Part shown: in pieces, positions 8,218 through 12,871 of the stretch
How positions within the stretch are numbered: the first letter of the stretch is position 1
How the letters are laid out: each line of letters starts with the position of its first letter
Origin: an uncultured Mycoplasmatota bacterium
GTDB lineage: Bacteria; Bacillota_I; Bacilli_A; RF39; UBA660
DNA: 14,226 nt
Assembly: GCA_946497375.1 (NCBI GenBank)
Contig: CAMMKE010000026.1
Location: 1 to 14,226 of the forward strand
Direction of reading: 5' to 3'
The notes under the pieces: generated by a model
The model's input: only the letters and a program-made list of their open reading frames with translations
What the model was told of the DNA's origin: nothing
The model's database searches: none
Made by a program: the position numbers and the translations under genes

Positions 8218-8676
8218 ATGGGAGATAGTCAATATCTATATTTGTCGCACAACGTAAGCAATCTTGTTTACCACATTGTATGTCCAGCAAAATACCGTCG
8301 TGTAGTATTTGATGAAACAGTGGATGAACATCTTCGACAAATTTGTCTTGAGATAGAGAAACGATATGATTATATTGTTTTTCTAGAAATAGGTACGGAT
8401 AAAGATCATGTACATTTTCTAGTTCAAAGTACACCAAACTATGCACCAAGTAAAATAGTTAAAATAATAAAAAGCATAACAGCAAGACAAATTTTTGTCG
8501 AATGTCCTCAAGTAAAGAAACAACTATGGGGAGGACAGTTTTGGTCAGACGGTTATTTTGTGGCTACAGTAGGAAAAAATCAAAATGAATCGGTAATAAA
8601 AGAATATGTAAAAAATCAAGGTAAACAAGATGCGGAATACAAGCAGTTATATTTGAAATTTCAACAGCAAAAATAA
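8218..8676 (+). CDS. tnpA: IS200/IS605-family Y1 transposase TnpA
   Basis: HUH single-strand transposase that excises and inserts the element as circular single-stranded DNA, recognising the hairpins at both ends. The HUH metal motif is H64-V-H66 in DKDHVHFLVQ, and the catalytic tyrosine is Y130 in EYVKNQG with Q134. The N-terminal LVYHIVCPAKYRR segment is typical. The 152 aa length equals that of IS200 TnpA, so the gene appears intact and potentially active. The ATG at 8218 follows GAGGG at 8206-8210. Codon use is less AT-biased than the surrounding genes, with more CGT, GTG and GTC, which fits a recent arrival. Its orientation opposes the gene it interrupts. Confidence 0.95.
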   Translation: MGDSQYLYLSHNVSNLVYHIVCPAKYRRVVFDETVDEHLRQICLEIEKRYDYIVFLEIGTDKDHVHFLVQSTPNYAPSKIVKIIKSITARQIFVECPQVKKQLWGGQFWSDGYFVATVGKNQNESVIKEYVKNQGKQDAEYKQLYLKFQQQK

Positions 8677-8694
8677 CATCGCTTTGGGAAGATA

Positions 8695-8714
8695 CCCCGT
8701 AGCTTGCTGCGGGG
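8695..8714. repeat. Right-end hairpin of the IS200-type element
   Basis: CCCCGTAG and CTGCGGGG pair over 8 bp (one G-U) around a CTTG loop. The same loop and a near-identical stem occur in the left end at 8157-8173. These are the likely TnpA recognition hairpins. Confidence 0.75.
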
Positions 8715-8720
8715 AGTATT

Positions 8721-8793
8721 CATTTTTAACCCCCATTGCAATAATTATTGCCATAAAAATTATAACCATAATAACAAAGTATCTTTTTTTCAT
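8721..8793 (-). pseudogene. 5' part of the IS-interrupted gene: start codon and signal-anchor
   Basis: On the minus strand, AGAGGTG is followed by ATG at 8793 and 24 codons reading MKKRYFVIMVIIFMAIIIA and then MGVKN. This is a positively charged N-terminus and a hydrophobic helix, i.e. a signal peptide or membrane anchor. The frame then meets the right end of the IS element. It is too short to be a gene on its own. It supplies what the 7572-8102 frame lacks, and the two join in frame (V-K-N-E-F-M-S-V-D) if the element is removed at 8720/8108. A complete extended -10 promoter (8830-8838) precedes it, so a truncated transcript running antisense into tnpA is still likely to be made. Confidence 0.75.
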
Positions 8794-8829
8794 CTCAAAA
8801 CACCTCTTTCTATCTTGTTATATAACCAT

Positions 8830-8858
8830 ATTATAGCAAATAAAAAGAGAAGAGTAAA
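8830..8858 (-). promoter_or_regulatory. Promoter of the IS-interrupted gene
   Basis: On the minus strand TTTACT (8858-8853), a 17-nt spacer and TATAAT (8835-8830) with TGC immediately before it. The start codon lies 37 nt downstream of the -10. The -35 overlaps the upstream hairpin, so termination and initiation are packed together. Confidence 0.7.
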
Positions 8859-8882
8859 TTATCTTAAAGTAATATCTTCTCT
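8846..8882 (-). terminator. Terminator-like hairpin after the 8903-9466 gene
   Basis: Arms AGAGAAGA/TCTTCTCT with a 21-nt loop, followed on the minus strand by TTTTTATTT. The loop is long, so efficiency is doubtful. The same structure recurs at the end of gerQ. Confidence 0.5.
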
Positions 8883-8902
8883 AACGATGTAACTATTTAT
8901 AA

Positions 8903-9466
8903 TTACTGTTTTCTGAGTATTAATCCATTCTGATTGCTTGCTATAAAATAAGAACAATCATCAGCGATTACATAGTTTTCAGGATAGTAATGTGGATCTT
9001 GGTCTTCTGGTCCAAATGTATGTTTAGGCCCTATAAATACAATTGTATTAGCAATAGTGACATAAATACCTTCATCAAAAGAAGTACCATAGTCAGAACT
9101 ATAAGTTCCATCAGGATTTAACACATAAGTAGCCTTAATATTCCAAGATATGCCATTATCTTGAGTACCACTACTCTCACCATAATATGTACCATAACAT
9201 TTCTTTTGATTATAAATTGCATTAATACCATTTTCATCAGTATTTAACTCATCTTCGGCGCTTAAGCTATTATTGCTATTATCGGTATTACTATTTACAT
9301 CTTCTGTTTCCTCATCATTTTCACTAAGATTTTCTGGTTCTTCATTAGTATTGTTGTTGCTAAAAATAACTTCTTTATCATAACAAATATATAAGACTAA
9401 TCCTAAGATGACTATTATCGCTAATATTAAAGCAACTACTAAACTCTTATTATTTTTTCTCTCCAT
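8903..9466 (-). CDS. Unrecognised membrane-anchored protein with acidic linker
   Basis: I do not recognise the family. A basic N-terminus (MERKNNK) precedes one membrane helix (about 9-29). No lipobox is present, since the residue before C28 is Ile. An Asn/Glu/Asp/Ser-rich disordered linker (about 36-78) follows, and then a compact C-terminal domain (about 85-187) rich in beta strands, Gly and Tyr (CYGTYYGESSG, YVLNPDGTYS, NTIVFIGP). Topology predicts this domain outside the cell. The start is firm: two overlapping GAAGGAG/AAGGAG sites precede ATG 9466, and the duplicated promoter lies upstream. The gene is flanked by the 71-bp direct repeats and sits between gerQ and the IS-interrupted gene, which is also membrane-anchored. 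A small-ligand or wall-binding role is possible but unproven. Confidence 0.8.
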   Translation of the reverse strand: MERKNNKSLVVALILAIIVILGLVLYICYDKEVIFSNNNTNEEPENLSENDEETEDVNSNTDNSNNSLSAEDELNTDENGINAIYNQKKCYGTYYGESSGTQDNGISWNIKATYVLNPDGTYSSDYGTSFDEGIYVTIANTIVFIGPKHTFGPEDQDPHYYPENYVIADDCSYFIASNQNGLILRKQ

Positions 9467-9485
9467 AACTCCTTCTCCTTCTTAC

Positions 9486-9556
9486 CTTGTTATATAACCA
9501 TATTATAGCAAATAAAAAGAGAAAAGTAAATTATCTTAAAGTAATATCTTCTCTAA
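9486..9556 (-). repeat. 71-bp direct repeat, copy 2: gerQ 3' end, terminator and promoter
   Basis: The partner of 8814-8884 (one mismatch). In this copy the coding part is the true C-terminus of the GerQ-type gene. The hairpin arms are 9518-9525 and 9547-9554 (one G-U), and the palindrome GTTATATAAC is at 9489-9498. Confidence 0.95.
9502..9530 (-). promoter_or_regulatory. Promoter of the 8903-9466 gene
   Basis: On the minus strand TTTACT (9530-9525), a 17-nt spacer and TATAAT (9507-9502) with the TGC extension. It starts inside the gerQ stop region, so the spacing between the two genes is minimal. Confidence 0.7.
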
Positions 9557-9884
9557 ACTCTACATAACTAAGGTAAACTGTCCAAAGTAGAAAATTATGG
9601 TTATTACTATCTCTAACAACTGCATAGTCTCTACCTGCCCCAACAATTGTTCCTGTAAATACTCTATCACGCCATTCCAACGAGTCAGAATATGACATAT
9701 AGAAACTTGCTTCTTTACCGACATTTAATTCTAAAATATTCTCTGCATAATCCATATCACCACTAATTGGAACAGTATCATTGTTATTAGGAATATTATT
9801 CATATTAGGGTTATAATCATAATCAAAGTTTTGATAAGGTGGATCAGTACTTTGATTAGGATAAGTATCAAAATTATTATTCAT
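9531..9884 (-). CDS. gerQ: GerQ-type spore coat protein homologue
   Basis: The C-terminal half (about 45-114) matches the conserved GerQ (YwdL) domain: YAENILELNVGKEASFYMSY, EWRDRVFTGTIVGAGRDYAVV, then LLWTVYLSYVEFREDI. In Bacillus GerQ is a coat protein needed to place the germination lytic enzyme CwlJ, and it is cross-linked by transglutaminase through N-terminal lysines. Here the N-terminal part (1-42) is an Asn/Pro/Tyr/Asp-rich low-complexity stretch without any lysine; K57 is the only lysine in the protein. At 117 aa it is much shorter than Bacillus GerQ (about 180). The ATG at 9884 follows AGAGG by 8 nt; a TTG at 9887 is less likely. It lies 47 nt after the penicillin-binding protein gene and may share its transcript. 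The last codons form part of the duplicated 71-bp cassette. Confidence 0.82.
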   Translation of the reverse strand: MNNNFDTYPNQSTDPPYQNFDYDYNPNMNNIPNNNDTVPISGDMDYAENILELNVGKEASFYMSYSDSLEWRDRVFTGTIVGAGRDYAVVRDSNNHNFLLWTVYLSYVEFREDITLR

Positions 9885-9931
9885 CAAATCATCCTCTCAA
9901 AGTAATTATATTAATAAAATTTTAAATTATA

Positions 9932-11899
9932 CTAATTACTACTAGTATTTCCACTAATCTCATCAAAAACAGGATCATCTGCACTAGGTTCTGTTCCTTT
10001 AACATAGTATTCAATTATTTTTTTCTCATCACTATCAACAGCAGGTTTCCCCGTAATTGGATTAACCAAAACTCCTACCACATTTTCAGGTTGACTATAC
10101 CAAGCATCATCTTTATCTTTCATATAGTTTTCCATAGTATTTAACCAAATATTCTGAGCATATTTATATTCACTAGATTTCAAGTCTCTACTATCATCAT
10201 AACCACACCATACTGCCGTAACAATATCTTTATTATAGCCAATATACCAGTTATCGGTATTAGTAGTACCGCTTTTTAAAGCATATTTATGAGTCATTCT
10301 ACTAGCAAGATTAACAGCGGTAGGATAGTTATAATCAATAAAATTAGCATCATAAGTAGCGGTTAACAAATTACTTAAAATAAAAGTTAAACTAGAATTA
10401 AGAATAAGGTCTTTCTCTTCCTCCGCTTCATATAAAACATTACCTTCTTTATCAACAATTTTAGTAATAAAATGAGGTGTTACTTTATATCCTTGATTGG
10501 CAAAAGCAGAGTAGGCACCAGCCATTTCTAACATACCAATCTCACTAGTACCAAGAGCAAGAGAAGGTACTTCATCAAGTTTAGAAGTAATACCAAGTCT
10601 TTTTGCCATATCAATAAGTGTATCTTCACCTAAAAACATATGTGTCTTAACAGCATAAATATTTTCAGAGTAAGCAATAGCAGTAGCCATAGAAATAGGC
10701 TTATTACCATAAGTACCATTATAATTCTGTGGTGAATATGATTGATTATTATTAAAAGTAAAAGTAGTCTCTTCACTCGTAAAAGTAGTAGAAGCCGTAA
10801 AACCATTTTCTAAAGCCGCATAATATAGAAAAGCTTTCATCGTAGAACCTACCTGCCTTTTCGCATCAGTCGCTCTATTAAACTCTGACTTACTATAGTC
10901 TTTTCCGCCCACTAAAGCGATAACTCTTCCATTATTAGGATTAACCATAACACTAGCAGTCTCTAAGTCACTATCTGGCATTGTATTTTTAACAGTCTCT
11001 TCTAACTGTTTCTGTGCCTCCATATCAAGACTAGTATATACTTTAAGACCTCCTGTCTCAAGAAAAGACTCAGGTATTTCCTTTAAGCTTTTTAACTCCT
11101 CTATAACAGCATCTTGATAATACATAACACTCTCGAGCTCATCCTCTTCTTCTTCACCGACAAACTTCAACTCTTCATCAAGAGCCTTATTATATTCCGC
11201 TTCACTAATAACTCCATCATCATACATATTTTTTAATATCATCTGTTGCCTTTGTGTAGCCTTTTCTAAATTAACAAAAGGAGAATAATTACTAGGAGAT
11301 TTAGGAATACCCGTAAGCATAGCAGCCTCTGCCAAAGTTAAGTCCTTAGCACTTTTTCCAAAATAATATTTACTAGCAGTCTCTATTCCATATTTACCAT
11401 GACCATAATTTATTGTATTTAAATACCCTTCAAGTATCTCATCCTTGCTATAATGAGACTCTATTTCTATTGTATACCACATCTCATCCCATTTTCTTTT
11501 CCAAGTCTTATCAAAGTCTAAAAATAAGTTTTTAGCATATTGTTGAGTAATAGTACTTGCTCCTTGACTAGTAGTACCACTAGTTATATTAACTGCCATT
11601 GCCTTTAATATTCTAAGATAATCAAAGCCAATATGTTTATAAAAATTTTTATCTTCAGTATTTATTGTCGCTTCTATCAAATATGGAGAAATATCATCAA
11701 GACTAATCCATTCCCTAGAACCACTTCCTTGAAAAAACACTTCATTATCACTATCAAATAACATAAAACTATTAGCATTCTTTATCTCAATCTTAGGACT
11801 TAATTTAGCATAAGTATAAACACAGATATTACCAACAATAAAAAGTCCTATAAGAATTATAAATATTTTTAAACACTTCTTCAAAACTTTCATAAACAT
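9932..11899 (-). CDS. Class A penicillin-binding protein (PBP1A family), transglycosylase/transpeptidase
   Basis: Bifunctional peptidoglycan synthase that polymerises lipid II (GT51) and cross-links stem peptides. A short cytoplasmic tail and one membrane helix (about 11-31) are followed by the GT51 domain (about 65-235). That domain has catalytic E82 in TEDKNFYKHIGFD, QGASTITQQ (112-120) and EGYLNTINYGHGKYGI (157-172). The transpeptidase domain (about 310-600) has S352-T-M-K355, S411-E-N413 and K542-S-G-T545. All catalytic residues are present, so both activities are expected. The length of 655 aa is usual for a PBP1A without extra C-terminal domains. ATG 11899 has AAAGGA 6 nt upstream; ATG 11893 is an alternative two codons later. 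It is transcribed divergently from the DUF1934-argS operon and leads into gerQ. Confidence 0.95.
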   Translation of the reverse strand: MFMKVLKKCLKIFIILIGLFIVGNICVYTYAKLSPKIEIKNANSFMLFDSDNEVFFQGSGSREWISLDDISPYLIEATINTEDKNFYKHIGFDYLRILKAMAVNITSGTTSQGASTITQQYAKNLFLDFDKTWKRKWDEMWYTIEIESHYSKDEILEGYLNTINYGHGKYGIETASKYYFGKSAKDLTLAEAAMLTGIPKSPSNYSPFVNLEKATQRQQMILKNMYDDGVISEAEYNKALDEELKFVGEEEEDELESVMYYQDAVIEELKSLKEIPESFLETGGLKVYTSLDMEAQKQLEETVKNTMPDSDLETASVMVNPNNGRVIALVGGKDYSKSEFNRATDAKRQVGSTMKAFLYYAALENGFTASTTFTSEETTFTFNNNQSYSPQNYNGTYGNKPISMATAIAYSENIYAVKTHMFLGEDTLIDMAKRLGITSKLDEVPSLALGTSEIGMLEMAGAYSAFANQGYKVTPHFITKIVDKEGNVLYEAEEEKDLILNSSLTFILSNLLTATYDANFIDYNYPTAVNLASRMTHKYALKSGTTNTDNWYIGYNKDIVTAVWCGYDDSRDLKSSEYKYAQNIWLNTMENYMKDKDDAWYSQPENVVGVLVNPITGKPAVDSDEKKIIEYYVKGTEPSADDPVFDEISGNTSSN

Positions 11900-11954
11900 A
11901 TCAAATCCTTTCTTTATATATCATGTCCAAAAAATCCAAGTTCAAACAAATAAG

Positions 11955-11983
11955 TTGTAACTTTAATAGTTTTTTGTTATAAT
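11955..11983 (+). promoter_or_regulatory. Promoter of the DUF1934-argS operon
   Basis: TTGTAA (11955-11960), a 17-nt spacer and TATAAT (11978-11983) with TGT before it: a strong sigma-A type promoter. The start codon lies 24 nt after the -10. It shares the 108-bp divergent intergenic space with the penicillin-binding protein gene. Confidence 0.8.
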
Positions 11984-12007
11984 CTTAGCAGAAAAAGGAG
12001 AATCTCT

Positions 12008-12370
12008 ATGAAAGACATATTAATAAAATCAAAAATTAAAAATAAAGATGAAGAATTACCTTTTGAAGGTAAAGGAACTCTAGACAATGAAAAAAACTTA
12101 ATCCAGTATCAAGATGATAAAGCACTTCTAACTATTTTCTTAGATGATAATATTATGTTAAGAGAAACAGAAGATACTATTTTAAGTTATAAATTTGTGG
12201 AAAACGAAAAAACTAATTTTGAAGTATTTCTAAAAGATTTAAAACAAACAGGTTTTGTTCCTATGAAGACATTTAAGATAAATAAAGATAGAGAATCTTT
12301 TGAAGTAATATATGAAATTGAAGGTAATGACTTTAAACATGAGTTTAAGGTAGAATGGAGAGTACTATGA
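12008..12370 (+). CDS. DUF1934 (YwiB-like) beta-barrel protein
   Basis: Small cytoplasmic protein of the DUF1934/YwiB type, predicted as a calycin-like beta barrel of unknown function. The assignment rests on three points: a length of 120 aa, a run of alternating beta-strand segments with the pattern K-x-KIKNKDEELPFEGKGTL...LLTIFLDDNIMLRETED, and the position upstream of argS, where Bacillus has ywiB. Sequence similarity is weak by eye, so the call is moderate. AAGGAG (11995-12000) sits 7 nt before the ATG, and a strong promoter lies directly upstream. The stop codon overlaps the next gene's start (ATGA at 12367-12370), which couples their translation. Confidence 0.7.
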   Translation: MKDILIKSKIKNKDEELPFEGKGTLDNEKNLIQYQDDKALLTIFLDDNIMLRETEDTILSYKFVENEKTNFEVFLKDLKQTGFVPMKTFKINKDRESFEVIYEIEGNDFKHEFKVEWRVL

Positions 12371-12858
12371 GAGCTAAAGTATTTAGTGTCTTTGCAGGAC
12401 TAGGAAAGACCTACGTTGGTAAAAAATATTCAAATGTTTTAGATTTACAAAGCAGTCCATATCGCTTTGATTATACTAATGTAAAAAAGGAAGATTACGA
12501 GAAGTTAAAAGAAATACCTAATAGAAAAGTTAATCCTAACTGGCCTAATAATTTTATAAATGCGATAAAAGAAACTTCTAATAAGTATGATGTCATTTTA
12601 GTAGCATCTTCACCTGATATTAGAAACATATTAGAACAAAATAATATAAACTATACTTTTGTCTTACCAAGTAAAGGATCTAAAGAAATACTGTTAGAAA
12701 GATATAAAAGCCGTGGTAATAGTCAAGAATTAATTAATCTAGTTATGAGGTATTTTGATACTTGGAGTTATAAAAAAGAAGACTATAACTGTCCTTTAGT
12801 TATTTTAGAGAAAGATAAATATCTAGAAGATTATCTAAAAGATGAAGAATTGATATAG
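12367..12858 (+). CDS. Small P-loop kinase-like protein of unknown function
   Basis: A 163-aa protein with an N-terminal strand and a nucleotide-binding loop, FAGLGKT (9-15), followed by YSNVLDLQSSPYRFDY (21-36), YDVILVASSP (75-83) and an arginine-rich LLERYKSRGN (109-118). This layout resembles small nucleoside/nucleotide kinases, including arginines that could form a lid. The loop is not a textbook Walker A: the first Gly of GxxxxGKT is Val8 here. Similar unnamed P-loop proteins occur in Bacillota and their phages; the substrate is unknown. ATG 12367 is chosen because GGAG (12357-12360) lies 6 nt upstream and it forms an ATGA overlap with the preceding stop. An in-frame ATG at 12355 would add four residues. 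It is cotranscribed with argS, 13 nt downstream. Confidence 0.75.
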   Translation: MRAKVFSVFAGLGKTYVGKKYSNVLDLQSSPYRFDYTNVKKEDYEKLKEIPNRKVNPNWPNNFINAIKETSNKYDVILVASSPDIRNILEQNNINYTFVLPSKGSKEILLERYKSRGNSQELINLVMRYFDTWSYKKEDYNCPLVILEKDKYLEDYLKDEELI

Positions 12859-12871
12859 AAGGAGGAAAACT

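Larger units (their letters stand above)
8108..8720 (+). mobile_element. IS200/IS605-family insertion sequence, tnpA only
   Basis: A short element of about 613 bp carries only a Y1 transposase, without tnpB. It lacks terminal inverted repeats and target duplications, as expected for this single-strand-transposing family. The left end holds a perfect 12-bp palindrome (8113-8124/8132-8143, 7-nt loop) and a hairpin CGTTG-CTTG-CAACG (8160-8173). The right end holds CCCCGTAG-CTTG-CTGCGGGG (8695-8714). The left and right hairpins share the CTTG loop and 14 of 17 positions (8157-8173 against 8695-8711). The exact ends are inferred from restoring the interrupted minus-strand frame: left flank ...AAATT, right flank CATTTT.... 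They could shift by up to three bases because ATT occurs at both junctions. Confidence 0.85.
8814..8884 (-). repeat. 71-bp direct repeat, copy 1: gerQ-3'-end/terminator/promoter cassette
   Basis: Identical to 9486-9556 at 70 of 71 positions and 672 bp away. Read on the minus strand it holds the last codons of gerQ (REDITLR and stop, here not attached to a gene), a hairpin with 8-bp arms (8846-8853/8875-8882), a T tract, a -35/-10 promoter and the palindrome GTTATATAAC (8817-8826). Here the cassette ends the 8903-9466 gene and starts the interrupted gene. Confidence 0.95.

Noticed and set aside
8216..8449. Minus-strand open frame antisense to tnpA
   Set aside because: It lies fully inside the tnpA coding sequence, has no start signals and its composition mirrors the sense gene.
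8704..8892. 62-codon + strand frame to the right of the IS element
   Set aside because: It starts in the right-end hairpin and runs antisense through the interrupted gene's start and promoter. There is no ribosome binding site and the protein is low-complexity.
9901..9931. Two TATAAT sequences between the PBP gene and gerQ as separate gerQ promoters
   Set aside because: No -35 or TG extension accompanies them and the stretch is almost pure A/T, so they are expected by chance. Cotranscription with the PBP gene is as likely.
11911..11945. Promoter for the PBP gene (TTGAAC near 11945, TATATA near 11915 on the minus strand)
   Set aside because: Spacing and hexamers fit poorly. A promoter must exist in this interval but I cannot place it with confidence.
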